This document shows positions 1 to 9,314 of a DNA stretch of 64,000 bases, one piece after another (the stretch's first letter is position 1; the number at the start of each line of letters is the position of its first letter). A program made the translations under genes and the position numbers. Below the pieces are notes generated by a model that made no database searches, had not been told where the DNA came from, and saw only the letters and a program-made list of their open reading frames with translations. The stretch is taken from NCBI RefSeq assembly GCF_008153345.1, contig NZ_CP042818.1:2753001-2817000 (forward strand), read 5' to 3'. The DNA comes from Treponema phagedenis (GTDB lineage Bacteria; Spirochaetota; Spirochaetia; Treponematales; Treponemataceae).

Positions 1-1013
1 TATATCTGTGGTCTGCATTTGCAGGCGTTCTTTTTATTATCGTTATTGTTCTTGCCGCTTTTCTTGCCGACTCTCCGGTTATTACCACGAACGCAGACAA
101 GGATGAAATAATTTTTAGTATTGAAAAAGGAGCGGGCGCAAGCGCTGTTGTACATAATTTAAAAACCGAAGGGCTTATTCGATCTGAATTATTTGCAAAA
201 ATATATATAAAACTGCGTAAGCTAACCTTAAAGGCAGGAAATTATCGGCTTTCCGCAAATCTTTCAACAAAAACTATTTTGCATATACTTGATTCAATGC
301 AAAATCAGGCATTAATCCGGATTACCATCCCCGAAGGCTTAACTTTGAGGAAAACAGCCGAACTTTTTGAAGAAGCGCAAATTATTCCTGCCGCCGCCTT
401 TATTGCCGCCGCGGAAAACACTCAAATGCTTGCCTCTTTCGGAATTACCGCAAAAACCGTCGAAGGCTTTTTATATCCGGATACCTACATGTTTGCCTTG
501 GATGAAACTGCGGAGGCGATTGTGAATCTGATGCTAAAAACATTTTTTGCGAAAGTGCGCACCATACCGAATTTTCCGAAAGAGTCCGAAAAAATTTTTG
601 AAACGGTTATTTTAGCCTCTATCATTGAAAGAGAGTATCGGCTTGCTTCAGAGGCACCGAAAATAGCCGGAGTTTTTGTAAATCGGCTTAAAATCGGCAT
701 GGGGTTACAGTCTTGCGCAACAATTGAGTATATTATTAACGAAATCCATGGAAAGCCGCATCCTGACAGGCTTTTTAACAGAGACTTGGAAATTGATTCT
801 CCTTTTAATACGTATAAGTGGCGCGGATTACCGCCTGCACCGATTGCAAATCCCGGTTTAACTGCACTTTCTGCAGCCGCAAATCCAGAAACGCATAATT
901 TTTTCTATTTTCGACTTGAGGATGTAAAAACGGGAAGTCATGTATTTACCAAAACCTTAAATGAACATGACAGAGCAGGCGCGCTTATTTTGAAAAAGGC
1001 GGCGGGGAAATAG
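1..1013 (+). CDS. mltG: Endolytic murein transglycosylase MltG, 5'-truncated by window edge
   Basis: Cleaves nascent peptidoglycan glycan strands at the inner membrane and so limits strand length. The frame is open from base 3, well upstream of the first ATG at 279. The first residues visible are a hydrophobic stretch (roughly residues 3-22) that would be the single N-terminal membrane anchor, followed by a LysM-like region and the YceG fold. The catalytic glutamate lies in the conserved ASIIERE motif, encoded near 616-636. Further YceG-type sequence (GLQSCATIEY, then SPFNTY and GLPPAPIANPG) follows. The true start lies outside the window, so ATG 279 must not be taken as the start. It ends 3 bases before dnaG, which suggests co-transcription. 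Family assignment is secure. Confidence 0.93.
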   Translation, partial: YLWSAFAGVLFIIVIVLAAFLADSPVITTNADKDEIIFSIEKGAGASAVVHNLKTEGLIRSELFAKIYIKLRKLTLKAGNYRLSANLSTKTILHILDSMQNQALIRITIPEGLTLRKTAELFEEAQIIPAAAFIAAAENTQMLASFGITAKTVEGFLYPDTYMFALDETAEAIVNLMLKTFFAKVRTIPNFPKESEKIFETVILASIIEREYRLASEAPKIAGVFVNRLKIGMGLQSCATIEYIINEIHGKPHPDRLFNRDLEIDSPFNTYKWRGLPPAPIANPGLTALSAAANPETHNFFYFRLEDVKTGSHVFTKTLNEHDRAGALILKKAAGK

Positions 1014-1016
1014 CTG

Positions 1017-2798
1017 ATGGCAAAAATAACCGCGCAAACAATTGATGCCGTTAATGATAAAACCGATCTTGTTTCCCTTGTGGAAAATTATACACATTTA
1101 GAGCGACGCGGGCATGATTGGTGGGGATGTTGTCCCTTTCATAATGAAAAAACGCCGTCTTTTCACGTAGTTCCCGATAAAAAAATGTATTATTGTTTTG
1201 GCTGCGGGTCGGGTGGCTCTACAATAAAGTTTCTGATGGAAATGGAAAAAATCCCCTTTGCTGAAGCAGTGGAACGCTTGGCAAAAAGAGCGGGAATCCC
1301 TGTTGAGTACGAAGGCGGCGGATATCAACCTTCCGAAGACAGTGTTTTCAGGGATCAGCTGCTTGAGCTTTATGACAGAATAACAAAAACATTTCACCAT
1401 TTTCTGATGCATACCGAGCAGGGAAAGCCCGCTTTAGATTATTTGAAAAGCAGAGCTGTAAGTGCTTCCGTCATTGAAAGTTTTAAACTCGGGTTTGCGC
1501 CCGAACAGCGCTATTGGTTGTTTAAGTTTTTAACAAAAAAAGGATATTCGGCGGAATTTTTAGCGCGTTCAGGACTTTTTGCCCGCAAAAACCCAGAAAG
1601 CTCTTTTTTTGCCGGCAGAATTATTTATCCTATTACCAATAGGCACGGACAGGTTATCGCTTTCGGCGGAAGAATCCTTTCCGGAAACGGACCGAAATAC
1701 TTAAATACCGCGGATATTCCTCAATATAAAAAGGGAGAAAATCTTTTTGCCTTTTATCAAGCACTCCCTGAAATACGAAAAACAAAATCCGCAATTATTT
1801 GTGAAGGTTATATGGATGTTATGGCGTTTCATCAAGCGGAGATTCAAACCGCTATCGCCCCGCTCGGTACCGCACTTACAGAAGAACAAGTGCATCTTAT
1901 TCATTCATTTGCGGATACGGTATACCTTTGTTTTGACTCTGATACAGCCGGACAGGCCGCCACATATAAAGCAATTAAGCTTTGCCGAACATCAGGGCTT
2001 GATGTACGAGTGTTAAATATTCAAAAAGGGAAAGACCCTGCCGATATTTTATTAAATGAAGGGAACGACGGCTTGAAAACTCTTTTAAAAAATGCTATAT
2101 TAGATAGTAATTATCTTATGAAAATTGCAAGCAATACATACGATTTAGGAACCCCTGAAGGCAAACATAATGCGGCAGCTTTCCTGTTTCCATATATTGA
2201 AGTATTGGAGTCGGATATTCAAAGAGAATCGACAATCAACAAAGCGGCCTCAGCTTTCGGTATAAGTCAGCGAGCTTTATATGCGGATTATCAAAACCGC
2301 AATCAGGCAACCCCCTCACCGGTAACACAGCCGAAACAAAGGGCTTCTGTTGGAATTAAGCGTAGTGCGGAATTGCGGGTTGTACTTGCCGTTGTTGCAA
2401 ACCCCGAATTATTTAAAAAATTGCGCTATTCGTTAACAGCAGACCACTTTGAAGACGAACTTGCAAAAGATTTATTTATCGTGCTGGAAGAATGTTATCG
2501 CGCCGATGCCGACACTTATGACAGCTTATTTTCCCGTTGTCAAAACGAAGAACTGAAAAACCTCATAAGTGAGACTATTATCAGCGGAGAGTTTTCTCAA
2601 AATGCGGAAAAAATTGTCGATGACGGCATACGTTTTATTAAGCGAAACATTCTTTTTAAACGGAAAGACGCTATTGTTGGGAGGTTGCGTCAGCTTTCCG
2701 GAAAACCGCATGCGGAAGAACTTGAGCAGCTTGTAGCGCTCCTGAGCGAAAAGCAGCGGATTGATGATGAGCTGCAAGCATTAAAAGAAAAAGCATAA
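1017..2798 (+). CDS. dnaG: DNA primase DnaG
   Basis: Synthesises RNA primers for DNA replication. The protein has 593 residues, normal for the family. The N-terminal zinc-binding domain shows CPFHNEKTPSFHV followed by YYCFGCGSGG (about residues 40-64). The TOPRIM catalytic core has the ICEGYMDVMAFHQ motif (glutamate near residue 263) and the DSDTAG acidic motif near residue 307. The C-terminal part is the less conserved helicase-interaction region. The ATG lies 3 bases after the mltG stop. Downstream comes rpoD, giving the classic primase/sigma pairing of the macromolecular-synthesis operon, although rpsU is not present here. Confidence 0.97.
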   Translation: MAKITAQTIDAVNDKTDLVSLVENYTHLERRGHDWWGCCPFHNEKTPSFHVVPDKKMYYCFGCGSGGSTIKFLMEMEKIPFAEAVERLAKRAGIPVEYEGGGYQPSEDSVFRDQLLELYDRITKTFHHFLMHTEQGKPALDYLKSRAVSASVIESFKLGFAPEQRYWLFKFLTKKGYSAEFLARSGLFARKNPESSFFAGRIIYPITNRHGQVIAFGGRILSGNGPKYLNTADIPQYKKGENLFAFYQALPEIRKTKSAIICEGYMDVMAFHQAEIQTAIAPLGTALTEEQVHLIHSFADTVYLCFDSDTAGQAATYKAIKLCRTSGLDVRVLNIQKGKDPADILLNEGNDGLKTLLKNAILDSNYLMKIASNTYDLGTPEGKHNAAAFLFPYIEVLESDIQRESTINKAASAFGISQRALYADYQNRNQATPSPVTQPKQRASVGIKRSAELRVVLAVVANPELFKKLRYSLTADHFEDELAKDLFIVLEECYRADADTYDSLFSRCQNEELKNLISETIISGEFSQNAEKIVDDGIRFIKRNILFKRKDAIVGRLRQLSGKPHAEELEQLVALLSEKQRIDDELQALKEKA

Positions 2799-2915
2799 GC
2801 GACTTTCGTATATGTATATACGTAAAATTGTTTGCCCTGGTAGAGCAGCTCAACGCTTAGTATAGATAGTAGTGGCATAACTGATTTTATACCGACTGAC
2901 GGTAAGGGAGAATTA

Positions 2916-4730
2916 ATGACAAATATTGCGGGAAATCCTATTTTTACGGAATTGTTGGTTTACGCAAAAGAAAAAAAATCAATCACTTGGGATGAAATAT
3001 ATAAGTTTTTGCCTGACGGAATGGCAGTGTCCGAAGACTTGATGGACGAGATTGCCGAGTTTTTAACGCAAAAGAAGATCTATATCCTCTCCAATAATGA
3101 GGACGAAAACGAAATTGACTTTGATCAAAATGAAGAAGAACTTGATTATGAGTCTGAAGAGTTTGAAAACGAGGATGAATCCGGAGAAGAAAAAGAGGAA
3201 ACACAGAAGAGACTGCTTGTAAATACAAAAGACTCACTAATAGACGATCCGATTAAACTATATTTACGCGATATCGGGCAAGAGCGATTACTTACCGCAA
3301 AACAAGAAGTCATCCTTTCAAAAAGAATGGAAGACGGAGAAAATATCATTAAAGACGTTATTCAAAATTCTGGAATTCTTATTCCGGAATTTTATCAAAT
3401 CGGTAAAAATATTTCTAAAAAGGCCTTTGCAGTCATAGATCCCGCCGAGCAAAACAAGCCGCGCAAAGAATTAAGCGAAGAGATTGTTGATAAGCGCCGA
3501 TTAAAGCAAGCGTATGGCGATTCTTTAAAAACTGTTTTTTCGGAAATTAAACAGTATATGGCGGCAAAAAAACATTTAGACGACCGCGGAGAACCGATTG
3601 CAACCTTTATTGAAGACCCTGCCGCAATAAAACAGAGGAAAAAGCTCTTAAATAATTTGCAAAAAATAGAATTGCAATCCGAAGAGCTGGATCGATTTTC
3701 TAAAAAATTTCTTGATACCGCAAAAAAAATAAAAGAATTTCGAAGAAAAAAAGAGCGATGCGAAAAACAATTAATGATTTCAGATTTAAGCGACATGCGA
3801 AAAATCGGCAGGAGTCTTGCAATTCCTCGTCAACGGGCAAAGCTTGAAGATGAGCTTGGTATGTCTTCCGACGAAATTCAGGAAATTTACACTCAAATTC
3901 AAAAAATTACTCGAAGATTGCGAAAAATTGAGTATGATTTTGAGAATAACATTGATGATATTATTGTAATGGCGCGGGAAATCCATCGCGGTCATACAAT
4001 GCTCAAAAAAGCAAAAGATAAACTTATCAATGCAAACCTCAGACTTGTTGTATCAATTGCAAAAAAGTATACTAACAGAGGGTTGCTCTTTTTTGATCTT
4101 GTACAAGAAGGTAATATCGGACTTATTAAAGCGGTAGAAAAATTCGAGTATCGGAAAGGGTATAAATTTTCTACGTATGCAACTTGGTGGATCAGGCAGG
4201 CAATTACCCGCTCTATTGCCGACCAAGCAAGAACGATTCGTGTACCCGTCCATATGATTGAACAAATCAATAAGGTTGCTCGGGAATCCCGTCAGCTTTT
4301 ACAAAAACTCGGCAGGGATCCAACCGATGAAGAAATTGCAACGCAACTTTGCTGGACAGTAGAAAAAGTAAAACAAGTAAAAAATGTTGCACGGGAACCT
4401 ATTTCGCTTGAAACCCCGATCGGAGAAGAAGAAGATTCTTCTCTCGGAGACTTCATCCCCGATACGGAGATAGAAAATCCTTCAAATGTTACGGAAAAAA
4501 TTCTTTTACGAGAAGAAGTGCAATCCGTACTTTCAACCTTACCGAGCAGAGAGCACGAAGTGTTAAAAATGCGTTTCGGGCTTGACGGTGATTACTCTCA
4601 AACATTGGAAGAAGTGGGTTTATACTTTGATGTTACGCGGGAGCGCATTCGACAGATAGAAGCAAAAGCCTTACGCAGACTGCGTCATCCGAGACATAGT
4701 CGCAGATTAAAAGATTTTTTAGATAACTAA
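2916..4730 (+). CDS. rpoD: Primary sigma factor RpoD (sigma-70)
   Basis: Housekeeping sigma subunit of RNA polymerase. The protein has 604 residues. The N-terminus is region 1.1-like and followed by a strongly acidic stretch (about residues 60-95). Region 1.2 has [11 protein letters not shown], and a long non-conserved region separates 1.2 from 2.1. Region 2 is nearly invariant ([23 protein letters not shown], then [17 protein letters not shown]). Regions 3 and 4 follow, with the C-terminal helix-turn-helix [18 protein letters not shown]. The start is supported by an AAGGGAG Shine-Dalgarno sequence just upstream. The 117-base gap after dnaG holds no gene. Confidence 0.97.
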   Translation: MTNIAGNPIFTELLVYAKEKKSITWDEIYKFLPDGMAVSEDLMDEIAEFLTQKKIYILSNNEDENEIDFDQNEEELDYESEEFENEDESGEEKEETQKRLLVNTKDSLIDDPIKLYLRDIGQERLLTAKQEVILSKRMEDGENIIKDVIQNSGILIPEFYQIGKNISKKAFAVIDPAEQNKPRKELSEEIVDKRRLKQAYGDSLKTVFSEIKQYMAAKKHLDDRGEPIATFIEDPAAIKQRKKLLNNLQKIELQSEELDRFSKKFLDTAKKIKEFRRKKERCEKQLMISDLSDMRKIGRSLAIPRQRAKLEDELGMSSDEIQEIYTQIQKITRRLRKIEYDFENNIDDIIVMAREIHRGHTMLKKAKDKLINANLRLVVSIAKKYTNRGLLFFDLVQEGNIGLIKAVEKFEYRKGYKFSTYATWWIRQAITRSIADQARTIRVPVHMIEQINKVARESRQLLQKLGRDPTDEEIATQLCWTVEKVKQVKNVAREPISLETPIGEEEDSSLGDFIPDTEIENPSNVTEKILLREEVQSVLSTLPSREHEVLKMRFGLDGDYSQTLEEVGLYFDVTRERIRQIEAKALRRLRHPRHSRRLKDFLDN

Positions 4731-4741
4731 AGAGGTTAGGA

Positions 4742-5560
4742 ATGGTAACAACAGACGTTTTTGACAAACTACGGGAATTACAGGATATTCTTGCGGAAAA
4801 AAATGAGCTTGAGCAGCAGATTTTTGAAGCTCCAAAACTATTGGTTGCACAGGAAGAATTGCTCACTCGGTATAAAGAAGGATTTATCAAAAAAAATGCA
4901 GAATATGAGGAAGTCAGAAAGGCTATCGGTGCATTAAAAGCGGATCTTTTTGAAACCGAGCAAAGAAGAGAAGCGGCGGAAGCAGCAATGGATAATATTT
5001 CCACGCAAAGAGAATATGATGCGCTGGATAAAGAAATTCAGGAAGCAACAAAACAAGAAGAAAAAATCCGCGCCGAAATGGTAAAGCTCGATACTCGATA
5101 TAAAAAACTTGATGAAGAAATTAAACTTGATCAAAATGAAATTGCGCATCAGGAAAAAGAGCTTGAAGAAAATAAGGCTGTTATTGATACAAACATACAA
5201 AAAAAACGTGATAAAATAAAACAATTGGAAGAAGAAGAAAAACAGCTTTCTCCCGACCTTGATGGTGATACGCTTTTTAAATTTGAGCGTATTATTAAAA
5301 GCAAGCAGGGTGTCGGCATTGTACCTGTGCAAGGAAATATTTGTTCCGGTTGTCATATGATTTTGCCCGCGCAATTTGCAATTGAAGTGCATAAGGGAAA
5401 AAGCATCATGTATTGTCCCTATTGCAGTCGAATTTTATATTATCAGGAAACAACCGGACCTGAAACCGCTTTTTTTGATGAAGAAGATATGGGCGGTTTG
5501 GTTGATCTGGTTGATGAAGATACCAATGACACCGTCTCTGATAATTTTGACGATGATTGA
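4742..5560 (+). CDS. Coiled-coil C4-type zinc-ribbon protein (COG1579 family)
   Basis: 272-residue protein. About the first 170 residues are a long, charged, heptad-like coiled coil rich in Lys and Glu. This is followed by a zinc ribbon, with CSGCHM near residues 202-207 and CPYCSRILYY near residues 228-237. The C-terminal tail is acidic. Members of COG1579 are widespread and have been proposed to act in protein secretion or as nucleic-acid-binding chaperones; no precise function can be read here. It lies 11 bases after rpoD and immediately before rnpB. The call rests on the coiled coil plus the two CxxC pairs. Confidence 0.85.
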   Translation: MVTTDVFDKLRELQDILAEKNELEQQIFEAPKLLVAQEELLTRYKEGFIKKNAEYEEVRKAIGALKADLFETEQRREAAEAAMDNISTQREYDALDKEIQEATKQEEKIRAEMVKLDTRYKKLDEEIKLDQNEIAHQEKELEENKAVIDTNIQKKRDKIKQLEEEEKQLSPDLDGDTLFKFERIIKSKQGVGIVPVQGNICSGCHMILPAQFAIEVHKGKSIMYCPYCSRILYYQETTGPETAFFDEEDMGGLVDLVDEDTNDTVSDNFDDD

Positions 5561-5573
5561 ATTGTTTATAGTA

Positions 5574-5922
5574 ACAGAGGACTGAAGATAACCGCTGCAA
5601 ACAGTTGCAGAGGAAAGTCCGGACTCCTTCGGAAATGATGCCGGTTAACGACCGGGCGGCAAGGGCAAAAGTTCTTGCCGACAGCCAGCGCAACAGAAAG
5701 TATACCGCCTTAGGGTAAGGGTGAAACGGCGGGGTAAGAGCCCACCTCATTCCGGTAACGAGAATGGAATGGCAAGCCTCATCAGGAGCAAAATCAAGTA
5801 TGCAAAGGATGTTCCGATCCGATAATTTGCGGGTTGATTGCATAAATTTATATAGTGATGTATAAATAAGACAGATGGTTATCTTAAACAGAATCCGGCT
5901 TATTCGGTCCTCTGTTTTTTTT
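5574..5922 (+). ncRNA. rnpB: RNase P RNA (type A)
   Basis: Catalytic RNA of RNase P, which matures tRNA 5' ends. The diagnostic strand GAGGAAAGTCCGGACTCC is near 5609-5627. The P4 partner ACAGAATCCGGCTTA lies near 5888-5903. The P1 helix is formed by ACAGAGGAC (about 5575-5583) pairing with GTCCTCTGT near 5907-5915. The other conserved core strand (GGGTGAAACGGCGGGGTAAGAGCCCACC) is visible near 5719-5748. The T-run after the 3' P1 strand (5915-5922) lets P1 double as an intrinsic terminator. Ends are set by the P1 pairing and are good to a few bases. Confidence 0.97.
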
Positions 5923-5963
5923 ATAATAAATTAATCAATTAAAGAGTGCTATTAAAGATAAAG

Positions 5964-6902
5964 ATGAAGCAAAAACATAAAAAATATACAAGTTTTAGCC
6001 GGCAAAAAAAATTTCCCGTTCGAATCCTCATAGTTATTTTTATTTTACTCTTATTAGTTTCCTCTATTGTGTTTGGTATACGATACTACAAAAAATATTA
6101 TGCAAGTTTACCTTCAATACGTTCGGTTTATAAGGATTGGAATGAAAATAATTATCAGGCGGTATATGATAAAACGGAAATCTTGTTGAAACGCAGACCC
6201 TTAGACGGAGAAGTCCTTGCTTTGCACGGATTCGCTTCATATTATATTTTTTCGGAGCAAACAGATCTCTCCATAAGCTATACTTATCTGAGTACCGCTG
6301 TTACATTTTTACGACAAGCCTTATACTTTGCCGCACAAAACGAGATTCCGAAAATTTCCTATGTGCTTGGAAAAGCTTATTATCAACAAGGCTATTATTA
6401 TGCCGATCTTGCCGTGAAATATTTAGATAACGCATATAATGCGGGCTTTCAGGCAGAGGATTTATCAGAATTTCGCGGTATGGCTGCGGCAATGCTTGGA
6501 GACATTCATAAGGCAATAGACTCTTTTACTCAAACCCTTGTCTCAAATCCTTCAGATCTGGTGTTGTATGCTTTGGCGGAAAACTATGCAAAAATCTCAG
6601 ATTCTGAAAAGGCTAAATTGTATTTTTATGATACAATCGATAAAACAAAGGATATTCTTTTAGAATTAAAATGCAGGAACAAACTTGTTTCTATCTATTT
6701 GGAAGAAAAAAATTTTTCAGAAGCGGAAAAAGAAATACACACCGTTTTGGAAAAAGATATAAACTCTGCGGAAGCTCATTATAACTTGGGCGTAATATAT
6801 GAAGTAAAAGGCGATATTGTCAAAGCACGCTCTGAGTGGCGAAAGGCTTTACGCCTGAACCCTTTGGATGAGCAAACGCGAACAAAATTAAATTTGAAAT
6901 AA
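5964..6902 (+). CDS. Membrane-anchored TPR-repeat protein
   Basis: About 312 residues. A basic N-terminus is followed by one transmembrane helix ([19 protein letters not shown]), then an extracytoplasmic domain with tetratricopeptide repeats. The last two repeats are the clearest (the C-terminal one reads [28 protein letters not shown]). It is probably a scaffold or adaptor, plausibly for the cell-wall machinery, since mreB begins 11 bases after its stop; this is inference from context. The start is uncertain: GTG 5946 is in frame six codons upstream and neither start has a good Shine-Dalgarno sequence. I prefer ATG 5964. Confidence 0.8.
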   Translation: MKQKHKKYTSFSRQKKFPVRILIVIFILLLLVSSIVFGIRYYKKYYASLPSIRSVYKDWNENNYQAVYDKTEILLKRRPLDGEVLALHGFASYYIFSEQTDLSISYTYLSTAVTFLRQALYFAAQNEIPKISYVLGKAYYQQGYYYADLAVKYLDNAYNAGFQAEDLSEFRGMAAAMLGDIHKAIDSFTQTLVSNPSDLVLYALAENYAKISDSEKAKLYFYDTIDKTKDILLELKCRNKLVSIYLEEKNFSEAEKEIHTVLEKDINSAEAHYNLGVIYEVKGDIVKARSEWRKALRLNPLDEQTRTKLNLK

Positions 6903-6913
6903 CTGGAGGCTGT

Positions 6914-7948
6914 ATGGGCTTATTAAAAAGATTTTCTGCGGATATTGGTATTGATTTAGGTACCTGTAATACGATTATTTATGTAAAAGGGAAAGGGATT
7001 GTTGTCAATGAGCCTTCCGTTGTAGCGGTGGAGCGGGGAACCAAATCAGTGGTAGCAGTTGGTTCCGAAGCAAAGCGAATGCTTTGGAAAACGCCCGGCA
7101 ATATTATTGCAATACGTCCTCTAAAAGACGGGGTTATTGCCGATATGGACACAACCGAAAAGATGATCCGCTACTTTGTATCAAAAATTCTTCCCCGACA
7201 TAGATTGATTAAACCTCGCATGGTAATCGGCATTCCCAGCTGTATAACCGATGTTGAATGCAGGGCGGTAAACGAAAGTGCAAGCAAGGCGGGCGCCGGT
7301 GAAGTAAAAGTGCTTGAAGAATCCCTTGCGGCTGCGATAGGCGCTCACATTCCTATCCATGAGCCTGCGGGAAACATGGTTTGCGACATCGGTGGCGGCA
7401 CCACCGAAGTTTCCGTTATTTCACTGCTCGGTATGGTTGTAACAAATGCAATCCGCGTTGGCGGCGATGAATTTGATCAGGCAATCATTAAACATGTCCG
7501 ATCGGTACACAACTTAATCATCGGAGAGCAAACAGCAGAGCGGCTTAAAATAGAAATAGGAAACGCTTCTCCCGAAAAAAATATTGAAAAGGTTGAAATC
7601 AAGGGTACCGATGCTATTACCGGCTTACCGAGAAGGCTTGAAATAGATTCTGTGGAAGTTAGAGAAGCCCTTAAAGAGCCAATCACACAAATCGTAGAAG
7701 AAATTAAACGTACGCTCGCGCAGACTCCTCCGGAACTTGCCGCGGATATTGTAGAGCGCGGGATTGTGATGACAGGCGGCGGCTCTTTGCTCAAAGGATT
7801 GCCAAAACTCATTTCTAAAGAAACGCATGTTCCCGTTATCCTTGCGGAAAATCCAATGGATTGCGTTGCGATAGGCGCAGGACTCTATCATGATGTGTAC
7901 AAGGATATGTCCGGAGACAGAAGTTTATATGCCGGTTTGAATACATAA
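6914..7948 (+). CDS. mreB: Rod shape-determining protein MreB
   Basis: Actin-like ATPase that forms membrane-bound filaments and directs lateral cell-wall synthesis. 344 residues, standard length. ATP-binding signatures are present: [19 protein letters not shown] near the N-terminus, [15 protein letters not shown] (about residues 156-170) and [13 protein letters not shown] (about 285-297). It has a good GGAGG Shine-Dalgarno sequence. Its stop overlaps the mreC start (TAATG), indicating translational coupling in the mreBCD-pbp2-rodA operon. Confidence 0.97.
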   Translation: MGLLKRFSADIGIDLGTCNTIIYVKGKGIVVNEPSVVAVERGTKSVVAVGSEAKRMLWKTPGNIIAIRPLKDGVIADMDTTEKMIRYFVSKILPRHRLIKPRMVIGIPSCITDVECRAVNESASKAGAGEVKVLEESLAAAIGAHIPIHEPAGNMVCDIGGGTTEVSVISLLGMVVTNAIRVGGDEFDQAIIKHVRSVHNLIIGEQTAERLKIEIGNASPEKNIEKVEIKGTDAITGLPRRLEIDSVEVREALKEPITQIVEEIKRTLAQTPPELAADIVERGIVMTGGGSLLKGLPKLISKETHVPVILAENPMDCVAIGAGLYHDVYKDMSGDRSLYAGLNT

Positions 7949-8808
7949 TGAAAAAGAAATTTTTTTTTCGGTTTAATTCGGATTTATTTTTACTTTGCCT
8001 TTTTCTGCTCATATCTTCTATTTTTATGGCATTTTCAGGCGGTGATTTTATCGTCAGATTCAAGACCGTCGGATTTACCGTAACATCGGGAGCTGAAAAA
8101 GCAGTAACCTCAGCATCTTCATTTATAACCGACACAGTGAGCGCTGTGCGGGAATTGGCACAGTTAAAGATAAAATATGCGGAATTACATAATCAATTAA
8201 AAGATTATGAACTTTTGCAGCGCACCAATGCGGATACAAAAAAAGAAAATAGAGAGTTACGCAGTCTGGTCGGTTTCTCGCAGGAAATAGCCATAAAAAA
8301 CATTCCGGCGGAAATCATCGGTTTTGATCCCGATAATTTATATTCCGGTATTTTAATAAATCGAGGTGTAAAACACGGAGTCAAAAAAAACATGCCGGTA
8401 ATTGCTTTTCAAGGCACAAATATGGGATTAGTCGGAAAGGTTGTGCAGACAGGCAGAGGAACAAGCATGATAATTCCGCTCTATGATTACCAATGTTATG
8501 TAGCGGCAAAGCTTGAACAGACAAAATATCGCGGATTAATAAACGGACAAGGCAGAGATGACTTCCCACTTCTTATGCGATATGTAAGAAAGCATGCGCG
8601 CGATGATATTCAAATAGGAGACCGGGTAGTAACTTCCGGAGAAAACTATTTATTTCCTAAAAACATTCTGATAGGCACAATTAGAGAAATAAAAATGCAT
8701 AATTATGAAACGTCTTTGGAGCTTTCAATAGAACCCGCGCTTGATTTTTCAAAATTGGATTATGTCTTTGTACTTGATCTTTCCGAGTTACAAAAGGAGC
8801 TTGAATAA
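7948..8808 (+). CDS. mreC: Rod shape-determining protein MreC
   Basis: Bitopic membrane protein that links MreB to the periplasmic PBP2-RodA synthase. 286 residues. One N-terminal transmembrane helix (about residues 11-30) is followed by a coiled-coil segment (about 60-95) and the beta-rich MreC domain, with NLYSGILINRGVKHGVKKNMPV and GRGTSMIIPL. The start overlaps the mreB stop by one base and the stop overlaps mreD in the same way, so the three are translationally coupled. Confidence 0.94.
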   Translation: MKKKFFFRFNSDLFLLCLFLLISSIFMAFSGGDFIVRFKTVGFTVTSGAEKAVTSASSFITDTVSAVRELAQLKIKYAELHNQLKDYELLQRTNADTKKENRELRSLVGFSQEIAIKNIPAEIIGFDPDNLYSGILINRGVKHGVKKNMPVIAFQGTNMGLVGKVVQTGRGTSMIIPLYDYQCYVAAKLEQTKYRGLINGQGRDDFPLLMRYVRKHARDDIQIGDRVVTSGENYLFPKNILIGTIREIKMHNYETSLELSIEPALDFSKLDYVFVLDLSELQKELE

Positions 8809-9314
8809 TGAAAAAACCGGTTTTCTTTTCGGTTCTTGTAGCCTTTTTTTTAGGGGTATTTGAGACATCAATTCTTGCATATTTTTCTTTGTTACCGGTA
8901 TCCCCCGACTTGGTGTTAGTGCTTATTTTATATCTTGCAATTTATAATGGGAGTAGAATCGGTATTTGGACAGGCTTTTTTTCAGGCTTGGCAATTGATT
9001 TCCTATCTATCTCTCCTATAGGGCTGCATTCCTTTACTTTCACTCTTATCGGTTATTTGGTCGGTAAATTATACGACAGATATAATCTGAATAAATTTTT
9101 TGTTCCCATTGTATTAGCTTTTTCCGCTACACTAATAAAAGCAGCTCTTTTTTTTGTTCTTCATCTTTTATTCGGTACGAATATCCAAGTATACAATGTT
9201 TTGGGATTAAATTTCTGGATAGAGGTCGGAATCAATGCTCTTTGCGCACCGATTCTTTTCGGATTGCTTAATATATTCCCTACGGTTTTTCAATTTCGGG
9301 AGTCTGTAATTTAA
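8808..9314 (+). CDS. mreD: Rod shape-determining protein MreD
   Basis: Integral membrane component of the elongasome. 168 residues with about five hydrophobic helices, the usual size and topology for MreD. The segment SPDLVLVLILYLAIYNGSRIG followed by a GLAIDFLS-type motif matches the family. It overlaps both mreC and the pbp2 gene by one base. The assignment rests on hydrophobic pattern plus fixed operon position, because MreD sequences diverge widely. Confidence 0.9.
   Translation: MKKPVFFSVLVAFFLGVFETSILAYFSLLPVSPDLVLVLILYLAIYNGSRIGIWTGFFSGLAIDFLSISPIGLHSFTFTLIGYLVGKLYDRYNLNKFFVPIVLAFSATLIKAALFFVLHLLFGTNIQVYNVLGLNFWIEVGINALCAPILFGLLNIFPTVFQFRESVI

Noticed and set aside
2831-2860. tRNA-like fragment (GGTAGAGCAGCTCAACGC) between dnaG and rpoD
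   Set aside because: Resembles a D-arm stretch but there is no acceptor stem, anticodon arm or T-arm around it.
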